Source: Streptomyces sp. ISL-43
GTDB taxonomy: Bacteria > Actinomycetota > Actinomycetes > Streptomycetales > Streptomycetaceae
Length of the DNA: 64,000 nucleotides
Reading direction: 5' to 3'
Assembly (NCBI RefSeq): GCF_018614195.1
Contig: NZ_JAGGOT010000009.1
Coordinates: forward strand, 1 to 64,000
Shown: piece by piece, positions 16,944-25,971 of the stretch
Position numbering within the stretch: the first letter of the stretch is position 1
Layout of the letters: each line of letters opens with the position of its first letter
Made by a program: the position numbers and the translations under genes
The notes under the pieces: model-generated
Told to the model about the DNA's origin: nothing
The model's input: only the letters and a program-made list of their open reading frames with translations
The model's database searches: none

Positions 16944-17849
16944 AACGCCTTCCTCCCCGACGACGTGAAGATCGTGCAGGTGGACATCCGGCCCGAGCAC
17001 CTCGGGCGCCGTTCGAAGCTGGACCTCGCGGTCTGGGGTGACGTACGGGAGACCCTGCGCGCGCTGAACACCCGGGTGAAGGCCAAGACGGACCGCCGGT
17101 TCCTGGACCGGATGCTGAAGAAGCACGCGGACGCGCTGGAGGGGGTGGTGAAGGCGTACACGCGCAAGGTGGAGAAGCACACGCCCATCCATCCCGAGTA
17201 CGTGGCCGCCGTACTCGACGAACTCGCCGACGAGGACGCCGTCTTCACCGTCGACACGGGCATGTGCAACGTGTGGGCGGCGCGCTATCTTTCCCCGAAC
17301 GGCAAGCGCCGCATCATCGGCTCCTTCAGCCACGGCTCCATGGCCAACGCCCTCCCGCAGGCCATCGGGGCACAGTTCACCGATCGCGGACGTCAAGTGG
17401 TGTCGATGTCGGGCGACGGCGGTTTCTCCATGCTGATGGGAGATTTCCTCACCCTGGTGCAGTACGACCTCCCCGTCAAAGTGGTTCTCTTCAACAACTC
17501 ATCCCTCGGGATGGTCGAGTTGGAGATGCTCGTTTCCGGCCTGCCTTCGTACGGAACGACGAACAAGAACCCCGACTTCGCGGCGATCGCGCGCGCCGCC
17601 GGCGCGTACGGGGTCCGGGTGGAGAAGCCCAAGCAGCTCACGGCGGCTTTGAAGGATGCTTTCAAGCACAAGGGACCCGCACTGGTGGACGTGGTGACCG
17701 ACCCCAACGCCCTGTCGATTCCTCCGAGGATCAGCGCTGAGATGGTGACCGGATTCGCACTGTCCGCCAGCAAGATCGTGCTGGACGGAGGGGTCGGCCG
17801 GATGATCCAGATGGCGCGATCCAACCTGCGCAACGTACCGCGCCCGTGA
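16932..17849 (+). pseudogene. poxB: poxB 3' part, cut by prophage remnant
   Basis: C-terminal ~305 residues of the PoxB-type pyruvate oxidase, starting DFPYNAFLPDDVKIVQVDIR. The TPP-pyrophosphate/Mg motif is present (MSGDGGFSMLMGDFLTLV with VVLFNNSSLGMVELEM), as is the conserved C-terminal RMIQMARSNLRNVPRP. It has no promoter or start of its own, and a terminator lies just upstream. With the 5' part (247 residues) and the missing ~28 residues the original enzyme would be about 580 aa, the family's normal size. Confidence 0.85.
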
Positions 17850-17949
17850 GCCCGGATGCGTGCGGATTCCCCCGGCGGGCATGCATCCCGTAGGCCTGTT
17901 CGAGAGGCGGGCCGATTCGGGGTCGAGTGCATTCGGGAGGTACATCGCC

Positions 17950-18441
17950 GTGCGGGTGGGGGCGAAGACCGGAAAACTGTGGAAGAGAGGGCGGCCGGTA
18001 CCGCGTGAACCGTCCGTCGAGGACGGGGGAGCGGTGGACGCGCTGGGGATCACCCGTAGCGTGCGGCGGGCCGATCTCAAGGCGGTGGGAGAAGTCCGCC
18101 GGGCGTTACGGGAGTTGATGCGCCACCGGTGCCGGTCGGATGCGGCGGACGTGGCCGAGCTGCTGATCACCGAGCTCGTCACCAACGCCCTCGTGCATAC
18201 CGATCAGGGCGCCGAGGTCTCCGCGACGATCGCCGCGGACCGCCTGCGGGTGGAGGTCCGGGACTACGCGGCCCGCCGGCCACGGCCGTACGTACCGTCC
18301 GCCGACGACGGTACGCACGGCAGGGGACTGGTGCTGGTCCAGACGCTCGCCGACGCCTGGGGCGTGGACGCGCTGGCGCTGGACGGTGGCAAGGTGGTGT
18401 GGTTCGAGCTCGAAGGGGCGACCGACGCGGGGCCGGCCTGA
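17950..18441 (+). CDS. anti-sigma-type ATP-binding protein (HATPase_c_2)
   Basis: Small GHKL ATPase of about 163 residues, of the RsbW/SpoIIAB-like type that is abundant in Streptomyces and often acts as a protein kinase or binding partner for anti-sigma-factor antagonists. The N-box reads ELLITELVTNALVHTD, and the ATP-lid region DGTHGRGLVLVQTLADAWGV is present. The usual DxGxG box is weak (DYAARRP). GTG 17950 is chosen because GGGAGG lies 9 bases upstream; an upstream in-frame ATG at 17860 lacks a site. Partner unknown. It is convergent with the DUF2637 gene. Confidence 0.8.
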   Translation: MRVGAKTGKLWKRGRPVPREPSVEDGGAVDALGITRSVRRADLKAVGEVRRALRELMRHRCRSDAADVAELLITELVTNALVHTDQGAEVSATIAADRLRVEVRDYAARRPRPYVPSADDGTHGRGLVLVQTLADAWGVDALALDGGKVVWFELEGATDAGPA

Positions 18442-18464
18442 CCGAGAGGTCGGGCCGGCCCCGC
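18427..18464. terminator. bidirectional hairpin between convergent genes
   Basis: Perfect 12-bp arms GCGGGGCCGGCC/GGCCGGCCCCGC overlap the end of the ATP-binding gene and lie just before the stop of the DUF2637 gene. No T-run, as is common in high-G+C terminators. Confidence 0.6.
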
Positions 18465-18477
18465 GCGGGAGTTCCGA

Positions 18478-19545
18478 TCAGCCGAACTGCTGTTCCAGAT
18501 CCTTCAGTTTGCGCTCGAGGGAATCGAGCCGGGGAAGCGTCTGGGTGTCGTCCTCGGCGGTGAGGTCCACCGTCCGGGGGCCACCGGCCGTGTCAGCGGA
18601 TTCCGTTCCGCTCACGGCCAGCAGGGAGGGCCTTCGTCGTAGGGGCAGCTGTCCCGTTTCCGCTATGGCCGGCTCCGCGCCGACCGGCGCGGAGCCCGCT
18701 CCGGGGGCCAGCCCCGGCACGTCGACCTGGCGGGCGCGGGCCACGCGCCCGAACGCCCGGTTCTGCCGGCCGAGCGCCTTGATGTGCGCGCGGTCCAGGC
18801 GGTGTTGCTCCCGCCTGCGGTGCCGGTCCTGCTCCTTCTCCTTCTTGTCCTCGCGCACCTCGTCCACGGCCTCGTCGAGCGTGCGCACCCCTTCCAGCAG
18901 CATCAACGACCAGGCGCCGAAGGTCTCGCGGGGGGCCCGCAGCCAGCGCACCATCCGGATCTGCGGCAACGGCCTCGGGATCAGGCCCTGTTCGCGCAGT
19001 GCGGCCCGACGGGTCTGCTTCAGCGCGCGGTCGAAGAGCACGGCCGCCGAGAGAGACATGCCGGAGAAGAACTGCGGGGCGCCGTCGTGGCCGATGCCGC
19101 GCGGGGCGTGCACCCAGTTGAACCAGGCGGCCGCGCCCGCGAACAGCCAGACCAGCATGCGCGACCCGAGGGCCGCGTCTCCGTGGCTGGCCTCGCGGAC
19201 GGCGAGCACCGAGCAGAACATGGCGGCGCCGTCGAGCCCGAAGGGGACCAGGTACTCCCAGCCCCCGGAGAGGTTGAGGTTTTGCCGGCCGAAGCCGACC
19301 AGCCCGTGGAAGGAGAGCGCGGCGGCCACCGCCGCGCAGCAGAAGAGCAGGACGTAGGAGGCGGTCCCGTAGACGGCTTCCTTGCGCCGCCGCCGCTCCT
19401 CGCTGCGCTCCCAGCTGTCCTCGGCCGCCGCGGCCTTCTCGCCTTCGCGCTTGCCCCGGGCCAGTACCGCCACTGCCGCAAGTACGCCCAGGATCAGCAG
19501 GCTGCCGGGCAGCAGCCAGTCGAGCGATATGTCGGTCAGTCTCAT
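18478..19545 (-). CDS. DUF2637 membrane protein (SpdB-like)
   Basis: About 355 residues. There are four hydrophobic segments in the first half: LLPGSLLILGVLAAVAVLA, SYVLLFCCAAVAAALSFHGL, a region near FGLDGAAMFCSVLAV, and MLVWLFAGAAAWFNWVHAP. A charged, Arg/Lys/Glu-rich coiled region then runs to the C-terminus. The pattern matches the DUF2637 family, found on Streptomyces chromosomes and in conjugative elements (SpdB-like spread proteins). ATG 19545 starts MRLTDISLDWLLPG; a longer frame upstream is unlikely. Function unknown. Confidence 0.78.
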   Translation of the reverse strand: MRLTDISLDWLLPGSLLILGVLAAVAVLARGKREGEKAAAAEDSWERSEERRRRKEAVYGTASYVLLFCCAAVAAALSFHGLVGFGRQNLNLSGGWEYLVPFGLDGAAMFCSVLAVREASHGDAALGSRMLVWLFAGAAAWFNWVHAPRGIGHDGAPQFFSGMSLSAAVLFDRALKQTRRAALREQGLIPRPLPQIRMVRWLRAPRETFGAWSLMLLEGVRTLDEAVDEVREDKKEKEQDRHRRREQHRLDRAHIKALGRQNRAFGRVARARQVDVPGLAPGAGSAPVGAEPAIAETGQLPLRRRPSLLAVSGTESADTAGGPRTVDLTAEDDTQTLPRLDSLERKLKDLEQQFG

Positions 19546-19856
19546 GCGGATGTCCTTGCCTCGCGTATGCGGCTGTTCGGCTTGTGGCCGGTGCGGCTTT
19601 CCGGGCGCCATAGTGGCGCAGGCGGTGAGCCGTACACGCGGGTTTCGGGGCAAGTGGACGCCATCGGGGGGTGGAGCCCGCCGGATAGGGTGTTGCGGCT
19701 CGAACTACCGTTCGTACGCGATGGTTTGGGTTCGATTCCGGTTCAGCCGGACGGGTGGGTTCAGTCGGTGCCGGACGACTCGGTCCCGGGCGTCGACGAC
19801 CCGGAGCGCGACGGCCCCGGCCGTCGGTGAGCCGTCGCTCCGAAGCCGGCCCGTCG

Positions 19857-20720
19857 TCAGCTCGTCGTCAGCCGTGCCACGCGGTCCGCGTCGCAGGTGC
19901 GGGGGCAGGTGACGCAGGTGTCCTCGGGGCGGACCGTGTAGAAGAAGCAGCAGCTCGCCCGGTCCCGGGTGGGCAGCTCCCGGCCGTCCGGGCCCTCGAG
20001 CGTGCGGAAGCCCGCGCCGCCCGTGTACGGGAGCGTCGCGCCGGGGAGCAGCAGCTCCAGCTCGCGCACGGCCCGCCGCTCCTCGGCCTCGCCGAGCAGG
20101 TGGCCGAGGTACCAGAGGCCCTCGACGACCTCGTCGGTCGCCATGCCCCACAGGGCGCGCCGCCCGCGCCGCATGCGCGGGCCGAAGCCCTCCAGGACCG
20201 GTTCGAGGTGCCGGGCCACCGCGACCCGCACCTCTTGGCGCAGCGCCTCCTCGTCGGGCACGACCCGGGCCCCCGGGAGCGCGGCCGCCGGGTCGTCCGG
20301 CAGGCAGGCGAAGGGCCCGACGCGCACGGCCATGCGGCCCTCCGTCCGGTGGAAGGACACCGAGTCCGGGGGCAGCAGGGGCACCCGCCGGTCAAGGAAC
20401 CAGGGCATGGTGATCAGCAGGCAGGCGGGCCACGCGTACCGGTGGAACCCGAAGCCCGCGACCACGTGGGGCCGGGCCTGGCGTCCGTGGTCGCGCAGCA
20501 CCTGGGCGTCGTCCCATGCCAGGAACGCCTCCAGGGCCTCGCCGCCCGCCGCGAGCCCGTCCGCGCCGACCCACCCCGCACCGCGAGGGGAGGGTTCGTG
20601 CGGGGCGAGCTCGGTGACGCGCAGAGCGCCGTACGCCCCGCCGAGCCGTGCGTAGGCCGACGCCACCGGAGAGCCGGCCGGGGCGTGGGCTCGTACGGGC
20701 TTGACGGCCATGACGGTCAT
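19857..20720 (-). CDS. FhuF-type 2Fe-2S siderophore-iron reductase-like protein
   Basis: About 287 residues. The C-terminus carries the FhuF-type 2Fe-2S motif: CC in RASCCFFYTV and the CVTC pair in DTCVTCPRTCDADR. These proteins reduce ferric iron from siderophores in the cytoplasm. An IdeR/DmdR1-type iron box lies 29 bases upstream of the start, so iron repression is likely. ATG 20720 (MTVMAVKPVRAH) is chosen; GTG 20738 is also in frame. No siderophore transporter gene is adjacent in this window. Confidence 0.82.
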   Translation of the reverse strand: MTVMAVKPVRAHAPAGSPVASAYARLGGAYGALRVTELAPHEPSPRGAGWVGADGLAAGGEALEAFLAWDDAQVLRDHGRQARPHVVAGFGFHRYAWPACLLITMPWFLDRRVPLLPPDSVSFHRTEGRMAVRVGPFACLPDDPAAALPGARVVPDEEALRQEVRVAVARHLEPVLEGFGPRMRRGRRALWGMATDEVVEGLWYLGHLLGEAEERRAVRELELLLPGATLPYTGGAGFRTLEGPDGRELPTRDRASCCFFYTVRPEDTCVTCPRTCDADRVARLTTS

Positions 20721-20748
20721 GGGGGGCCACCGAATCACACGATCGTTA

Positions 20749-20767
20749 ACAGGTGAGCCTTACCTTA
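20749..20767. promoter_or_regulatory. IdeR/DmdR1-type iron box
   Basis: AGGTGAGCCTTACCTT and neighbouring bases match the reverse complement of the actinobacterial iron box (TTAGGTTAGGCTCACCTAA) at about 15 of 19 positions. It lies between the divergent FhuF-type and GntR genes and could control both. Binding is inferred. Confidence 0.7.
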
Positions 20768-20827
20768 CCTGAACTCTTTCCGGTTCGGGATACCCTCTGG
20801 TCAGGTCTAGACCCGTAGGAGGACCGA

Positions 20828-21490
20828 GTGCGTGACACGGCCCGAGCCCGGGTTCCGGCACAGCAGACGCGGAAGGTGTCCCGCCATTCGGTGCGCGGGC
20901 AGATCCTCGACGCCCTGCGCGCCGCGCTCGTCGAAGGCGAGCTGGTACCCGGGGAGATCTACTCCGGACCGGCCCTGGGGGAGAGGTTCGGGGTCTCCGC
21001 GACGCCCGTGCGCGAGGCGATGGCCCAGCTGGCGCTGGAGGGGGCGGTGGAATGCCTGCCGAACCGCGGCTTCCGGGTCCTGACCCGCACCCCGCGGGAG
21101 CTGGCGGAGCTGGCCGAGGTCCGGGCGCTGCTCGAAGTCCCCGTGATGCTGCGGCTCGCCCGCACGGTGGCCCCCGAGGCCTGGGCCGCGCTGCGCCCGG
21201 CGGCGGCCGCGACGGCACACGCCGCGGTCTCGGGCGATCTGGCGGGCTACGCGGACGCGGACCGGGCCTTCCACCGCGCGGTGCTTGCCCTGGCGGGCAA
21301 CGGCCAGCTGCTCCTGGTGGCGGACGGCCTCCACCGCCGCTCCCAGTGGCCCCTGCCGGGAGCCGCGCGGGCGCGCCGCGGGGACCTCGTCGCGGACGCG
21401 GCGGAGCACGTGGCGCTGCTGGACGCGCTGGTGGCGGGCGACCTGCCGGTGGTGGAGTCCCTGGTACGGGAGCACTTCGCGGGAGCCTGA
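20828..21490 (+). CDS. GntR-family regulator (FCD type)
   Basis: 220 residues. The N-terminal GntR winged helix reads QILDALRAALVEGELVPGE and GERFGVSATPVREAMAQLAL. An all-helical FCD-like effector domain follows at about 95-215 (AVSGDLAGYADADRAFHRAV contains the typical D..FH). GTG 20828 has AGGAGG 6 bases upstream. It is divergent from the FhuF-type gene with an iron box between them. The ligand is unknown. Confidence 0.85.
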   Translation: MRDTARARVPAQQTRKVSRHSVRGQILDALRAALVEGELVPGEIYSGPALGERFGVSATPVREAMAQLALEGAVECLPNRGFRVLTRTPRELAELAEVRALLEVPVMLRLARTVAPEAWAALRPAAAATAHAAVSGDLAGYADADRAFHRAVLALAGNGQLLLVADGLHRRSQWPLPGAARARRGDLVADAAEHVALLDALVAGDLPVVESLVREHFAGA

Positions 21491-21499
21491 CGCGGACGT

Positions 21500-21528
21500 C
21501 CCGGGGACCCCTTGGAGGGGCCCCCGGG
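21500..21528. terminator. hairpin between convergent genes
   Basis: Arms CCCGGGGACCCC/GGGGCCCCCGGG with one mismatch and a 5-base loop, 10 bases after the GntR stop and 24 bases before the stop of the convergent gene. No T-run. Confidence 0.6.
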
Positions 21529-21551
21529 CGGGGCCGGATCCGGCCCGCCGG

Positions 21552-22313
21552 TCAGGCCGCCGGAGCCGGGTGGAGCTGGTCCGCCAGCCAGGTGGGGATG
21601 CCGCCCAGGAGGTGGAACAGGCGGCGGGCCTCCGCGCGCAGCCGGGTGGCCTCCGGCTCCGGTTCGGCTTCGGCCAGGGCCGCCAGCGCCGGAGCCGTGC
21701 CCACCAGGAAGCCCAGGTCCTCGCGGATCCGGAGGGATTCCGCGAAGCCCTTGCGGGCCTCGGCGACCTCCCCGTCCCGCAGGGACAGCGCGGCCAGGTG
21801 CCGCCACGTGAAGGACAGCAGGAGCGTGTCGCCGTGGGCCAGCGCCCCCGCGTGGGCCCGCTGGTACGCGGGCAGCGCGGACTGCGGGGCGTCCGCCAGG
21901 TGCTCGGCGACCAGGCCCCGCCGGAAGTCCAGCAGCGGTCGGGTCCGGGACCCCGGCGACAGCAGCGCCGCCGCCCGGCCGAGCGCGGAGCGGGCTTCGT
22001 CGGCCCGGTCCCGCACGCCCAGTACGGTCGCCGCGTACGCCAGGTGACCGCGCTCGCAGGCGGCGGCGCCCCGGTCGTCGTCGTCCTGGGACACGGCCTC
22101 GGCCACGCGCAGCGCGTCCTCGGCCTCGGCCCAGCCCTGCCCGGTGAACAGGCAGCGCTCGACCAGCAGCGCGGTCCGCTGTACGGCGGCTCCGGCATCG
22201 TGCAAGTGCGGCGTCAGCAGGGCCGCCGCGTCGGTCCAACAGCCGCGCGAGCGCAGCCGCCATATCGCCCGCTGGAGGGGGTCGTCTCCCCCGGTAGTTC
22301 CGGCACCGGACAT
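21552..22313 (-). CDS. TPR-like helical-repeat protein, function unknown
   Basis: About 253 residues, almost all alpha-helical and Ala/Leu/Arg-rich. Repeated helix pairs have TPR-like spacing (AAVQRTALLVERCLFTGQGW, DEARSALGRAAALLSPG, VAEARKGFAESLRIREDLGF). No enzymatic motif is seen. The start could be ATG 22313 (MSGAGTTGGDDPLQRAIW) or ATG 22409. It could be a scaffold or the C-terminal type of repeat found in ATPase regulators, but no NTPase domain is attached. Confidence 0.55.
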   Translation of the reverse strand: MSGAGTTGGDDPLQRAIWRLRSRGCWTDAAALLTPHLHDAGAAVQRTALLVERCLFTGQGWAEAEDALRVAEAVSQDDDDRGAAACERGHLAYAATVLGVRDRADEARSALGRAAALLSPGSRTRPLLDFRRGLVAEHLADAPQSALPAYQRAHAGALAHGDTLLLSFTWRHLAALSLRDGEVAEARKGFAESLRIREDLGFLVGTAPALAALAEAEPEPEATRLRAEARRLFHLLGGIPTWLADQLHPAPAA

Positions 22314-22527
22314 GGCGGTATCCGCCACATTGCCCTCCCCAAAGCAACCAAGCAGCACGTCGTTGAGCCCTGGGGCGAAATGAGAGCACGGATCGGCGGG
22401 TTCGGCCAAGGGGTCGGGTGAACTCTTTCACAAAGTCCGGACGGATCATCAGCCGACCCGCTCCGGCTCCACCCCGCCCCCGCCCGGCCCCGACCGGCCC
22501 TCGGGGCCGGTCAGGAAGCGGATCTTC

Positions 22528-24207
22528 TCAGCTCATCCGCAGTGCCAGGAAGAAGTCGAGCTTGTCCTCCAGCCGGGAAAGGTCCCGCCCCGTCAACTGC
22601 TCGATTCGCCCGACCCGGTACCTCAGCGTGTTGACGTGCAGGTGCAGCCGGGTCGCGCAGCGGGTCCACGAGCCGTCGCAGTCGAGGAAGGCCTCGAGCG
22701 TGGGGATGAGCTCCGCCCGGTGGCGGCGGTCGTAGTCGCGCAGCGGGTCCAGCAGCCGGGCCGTGAAGGCGCGGCGCACGTCGTCCGGGACGAAGGGCAG
22801 CAGCAGGACGTGCGAGGCCAGCTCGTGGTGGCCGGCCGCGCAGACCCGGCCCGGGCGCGCCGCCGCGACCCGGCGGGCGTGCCGGGCCTCTTCCAGGGCC
22901 CCGCGCAGCCCCTCGGCGGAGTGCACGGCCGCGCTGACGCCCAGCGTGAGCCGGCCGTCGTCGGCGAGTCCGGCCGCCAGGGGCTCGCGTACGGCCGCGA
23001 GCAGCGTCTCGGCGTGCAGGGCGGTGTCGGGGCCCTTCTCCTCCCCGGCTTCCCCGGCCGGTGCGGGCAGCGGTACGAGGGCGATCGCCTCGTCCCCGGC
23101 GTGCGCGACGGCGATCCGGTCCGCGGGCTCGGGCCCGGAGACGGACGGGTCGACGAGGATCTCCTCCAGCAGCGACTGGGCGACGGGCCCGCCGGCGATG
23201 TCTCCGCCGTCCCAGTCCACCCGGGCCACGACGACCTGCCAGTGCGGGGCGGTCCCCAGGCCCGGCAGGAGCACCGGCGCGGCCACCCGCAGGCGGGCGG
23301 CGATCTCGGCGGGCGGCGCGCCCGTCTGGACCAGCTCCAGGACCTCCTGGGCGAGGCGGCGGCGCACGGTGCGCGCCGCGTCGCGGCGGTCCCGCTCGAC
23401 CGCGATCAGCTGGGTGACGCCCTGGAGCAGGTCGAGCCGCTCGGCGGGCCAGTCGCCCGCGTCGGCCTCGACGGCCAGCAGCCAGTCGGAGAGCACGCTC
23501 TCGCGCACGTCACGGGCTCCCGGGGCGCCCGGGGCCCGCCCGGCTCCCCTGATCGGGAAGAGGGAGTAGGTAATACCCTGGATGGAGATCCGGTGCGGGC
23601 CCCGGCGGCCCGTCCGGACCGCCGCGAGGTGTTCGCTCGCCAGTGCCGCGCAGACGCCCGGCGCCAGCGGCTCCCCGGCCCCGGCGATCTGCCGGCCCGT
23701 GGGCGAGAGCACCCAGGCCCGGAGATCGAGGTCAGTGGTGAGCAGATCGAGCACCACATCGGGGCCCCCACCGGCCGGACCCGAGGTCATGAGGCGGCGG
23801 TGGCGGTCCACGACTGCCGCGAGATCGCCGGCGCGCTCGCCGGAGACCTGCCGGACCACATACTCGGTGATCGTGGCGAATGCAACGTCTTCGTTTACAG
23901 CGAACAACGGCAGACGGTTGCGCAGACACGCCGTGACGAGGTCGTCGGGAATGTCGCCCAGCTCCGCCTCGCCGGCCGCGAGCCCCGCGACACCGGCGCT
24001 CGCGAGGATTCGTACGAATGGCTCGGAGTCGGCTGAATTTCGTCGCCAGGCCAGGCCAGTGAGGACGAGTTCGCCTCCCGAGAGGTATCGGCTGGGATCA
24101 CGCAGGTCGGTCGTCATGACCCCGCGGACCGTCCGGTCGAGTTCTTCCTCGCCGCCGAGCAGCCGCAGCCCCAGCGCCTCGGTTTCCAGCAGTGCGCGCA
24201 GCCGCAT
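22528..24207 (-). CDS. pucR: PucR-family regulator of purine catabolism
   Basis: 559 residues. The N-terminal PucR domain starts MRLRALLETEALGLRLLGGE (with RGVMTTDLRDPSRYLSGGEL), a central GGDEF-like/CdaR region follows, and the C-terminal HTH_30-type helix region reads LIPTLEAFLDCDGSWTRCAT and HLHVNTLRYRVGRIEQLTGR. PucR proteins sense purine status. It is divergent from the xanthine dehydrogenase operon, which is the likely target through the 254-bp intergenic region (24208-24461). No exact operator is claimed. Confidence 0.88.
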   Translation of the reverse strand: MRLRALLETEALGLRLLGGEEELDRTVRGVMTTDLRDPSRYLSGGELVLTGLAWRRNSADSEPFVRILASAGVAGLAAGEAELGDIPDDLVTACLRNRLPLFAVNEDVAFATITEYVVRQVSGERAGDLAAVVDRHRRLMTSGPAGGGPDVVLDLLTTDLDLRAWVLSPTGRQIAGAGEPLAPGVCAALASEHLAAVRTGRRGPHRISIQGITYSLFPIRGAGRAPGAPGARDVRESVLSDWLLAVEADAGDWPAERLDLLQGVTQLIAVERDRRDAARTVRRRLAQEVLELVQTGAPPAEIAARLRVAAPVLLPGLGTAPHWQVVVARVDWDGGDIAGGPVAQSLLEEILVDPSVSGPEPADRIAVAHAGDEAIALVPLPAPAGEAGEEKGPDTALHAETLLAAVREPLAAGLADDGRLTLGVSAAVHSAEGLRGALEEARHARRVAAARPGRVCAAGHHELASHVLLLPFVPDDVRRAFTARLLDPLRDYDRRHRAELIPTLEAFLDCDGSWTRCATRLHLHVNTLRYRVGRIEQLTGRDLSRLEDKLDFFLALRMS

Positions 24208-24461
24208 GATGTCGCCGCCGATCTGTCTCGAATGTTGCCGTTGGAAATCGGGCAGGTCGTCGCATCCTGCCTTTCATACGAATCTACAAGACGAGGGAGG
24301 CCGCCAGCCAACTCCTTCATGGTTTCGGTGACTGCACCCGGGGGATAGGCGGCCGGTGTACTGAGTCCACACCGCGTTAACAGCACGTGAACGACCAGTC
24401 GAGGGTCCTTAGGCCTCCTGGCTTGAAGTGAACGACCCGATGAAGAAGAAGAGAGCCGTAC

Positions 24462-25358
24462 ATGGACTTCCTTCGCCCCGCCAGCTGGGAGGAGGCGCTC
24501 GCCGCTAAGGCCGAGTTCCCCACAGCTGTGCCGATTGCGGGTGGCACCGATGTGATGGTCGAGATCAACTTCGACCACCGTCGGCCGGAGTACCTCCTGG
24601 ACCTGAACCGCATCGGTCTGCTGCGGGAGTGGGAGGTCGGCGAGGACGTGGTTCGTCTGGGCGCCTCCGTCCCGTACACGCAGATCATGGAGAACCTCCG
24701 CACGGAGCTTCCGGGACTCGCGCTCGCCTCGCACACGGTCGCGTCCCCGCAGATCCGCAACCGCGGCGGTGTCGGCGGCAACCTCGGTTGCGCCTCGCCG
24801 GCAGGCGACTCCCACCCGGCGCTGCTCGCGGCGGGTGCCGAGGTCGAGGTGGAGTCCGTACGCGGATCCCGCCTGATCCCGATCGACGAGTTCTACACGG
24901 GCGTCAAGCGCAACGCGCTCGCCGCCGACGAACTCATCAAGACCGTCCACATCAAGAAGGCGGACGGCCCCCAGCAGTACTCCAAGGTCGGCTCCCGCAA
25001 CGCGATGGTCATCGCGGTCTGCGCGTTCGGTCTGGCACTGCACCCCGAGACCCGCACGGTCCGTACCGGCATCGGTTCGGCCGCGCCGACCCCGATCCGG
25101 GCGAAGGCCGCCGAGGAGTTCTTGAACGCCGCGCTCGAAGAGGGCGGCTTCTGGGAGTCCGGCAAGGTCATCAGCCCGTCGATCGCCAAGCAGTTCGGTG
25201 ACCTCGCCTCCGGCGCGGCCAACCCGATCGACGACGTCCGCGGCACGGCGAAGTACCGCCGTCACGCGGTCGGCATCATGGCTCGCCGCCAGCTGGTCTG
25301 GACGTGGGAGCAGTACCGCGGTTCGAACAACGGCCGCTCGCTTGAAGGGGCTGCGTAA
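24462..25358 (+). CDS. xanthine dehydrogenase FAD-binding subunit
   Basis: 298 residues, the medium subunit that passes electrons from the Fe-S subunit to FAD and NAD+. The FAD site is visible: PIAGGTDVMVEINF near residue 30 and SPQIRNRGGVGGNLGCASPAGD near 105-125. A C-terminal CO-dehydrogenase-flavoprotein domain follows. AGAAGAGAG precedes ATG 24462. It is the first gene of the operon: the next starts 2 bases after its stop, and the third 2 bases after the second. Confidence 0.93.
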   Translation: MDFLRPASWEEALAAKAEFPTAVPIAGGTDVMVEINFDHRRPEYLLDLNRIGLLREWEVGEDVVRLGASVPYTQIMENLRTELPGLALASHTVASPQIRNRGGVGGNLGCASPAGDSHPALLAAGAEVEVESVRGSRLIPIDEFYTGVKRNALAADELIKTVHIKKADGPQQYSKVGSRNAMVIAVCAFGLALHPETRTVRTGIGSAAPTPIRAKAAEEFLNAALEEGGFWESGKVISPSIAKQFGDLASGAANPIDDVRGTAKYRRHAVGIMARRQLVWTWEQYRGSNNGRSLEGAA

Positions 25359-25360
25359 TC

Positions 25361-25969
25361 ATGCGCGTCAATTTCACTGTCAACGGCCGTCAGCAGGAAG
25401 CCGACGACGTCTGGGAGGGCGAGTCCCTCCTCTACGTCCTGCGCGAGCGCCTGGGCCTGCCCGGTTCGAAGAACGCCTGTGAGCAGGGCGAGTGCGGTTC
25501 CTGCACCGTCCGCCTCGACGGCGTGCCGGTCTGTTCCTGTCTGGTCGCGGCCGGTCAGGTCGAGGGCCGCGACGTCGTGACCGTCGAGGGTCTGGCGGAG
25601 TTCGCCAAGCAGCGCGACGAGCACGGCCACGGCGGTGCCTGCGGCACCGGCGGCGGTTGCGGCAGCAAGGGCGGCGTCTCCCTGGACGCGGCCAAGCAGT
25701 GGCAGGCCAAGCCCGGCGACTCGCAGACCGGCGAGGGCGTGGAGCTCTCCACGATCCAGCAGGCGTTCATCGACGCCGGCGCGGTCCAGTGCGGTTTCTG
25801 CACCCCGGGTCTGCTGGTCCAGGCGGACGCGCTGCTGGAGGAGAACTCCTCCCCGTCCGACCAGGACATCCGTGAGGCCCTGTCCGGCAACCTCTGCCGC
25901 TGCACGGGCTACGAGAAGATCCTCGACGCGGTCCGCCTCGCGGCCGCCCGTCAGTCTGAGGCGGTCTGA
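25361..25969 (+). CDS. xanthine dehydrogenase 2Fe-2S subunit
   Basis: 202 residues, small subunit with two 2Fe-2S clusters. The plant-ferredoxin-type cluster uses CEQGECGSCTVRLDGVPVCSC near residues 39-60, and the second uses CGFCTPG and CRCTGY near 146-190. A Gly/His/Cys-rich insert (HGHGGACGTGGGCGSKGG, about residues 89-106) between the two domains is longer than in most homologues. ATG 25361 follows the previous stop by two bases, implying coupled translation. Confidence 0.93.
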   Translation: MRVNFTVNGRQQEADDVWEGESLLYVLRERLGLPGSKNACEQGECGSCTVRLDGVPVCSCLVAAGQVEGRDVVTVEGLAEFAKQRDEHGHGGACGTGGGCGSKGGVSLDAAKQWQAKPGDSQTGEGVELSTIQQAFIDAGAVQCGFCTPGLLVQADALLEENSSPSDQDIREALSGNLCRCTGYEKILDAVRLAAARQSEAV

Positions 25970-25971
25970 CC

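Noticed and set aside
10233..17849. Two separate thiamine-diphosphate enzymes rather than a split poxB
   Set aside because: The two pieces cover complementary, non-overlapping parts of one ~580-residue family protein in the same orientation, and neither has a complete cofactor site.
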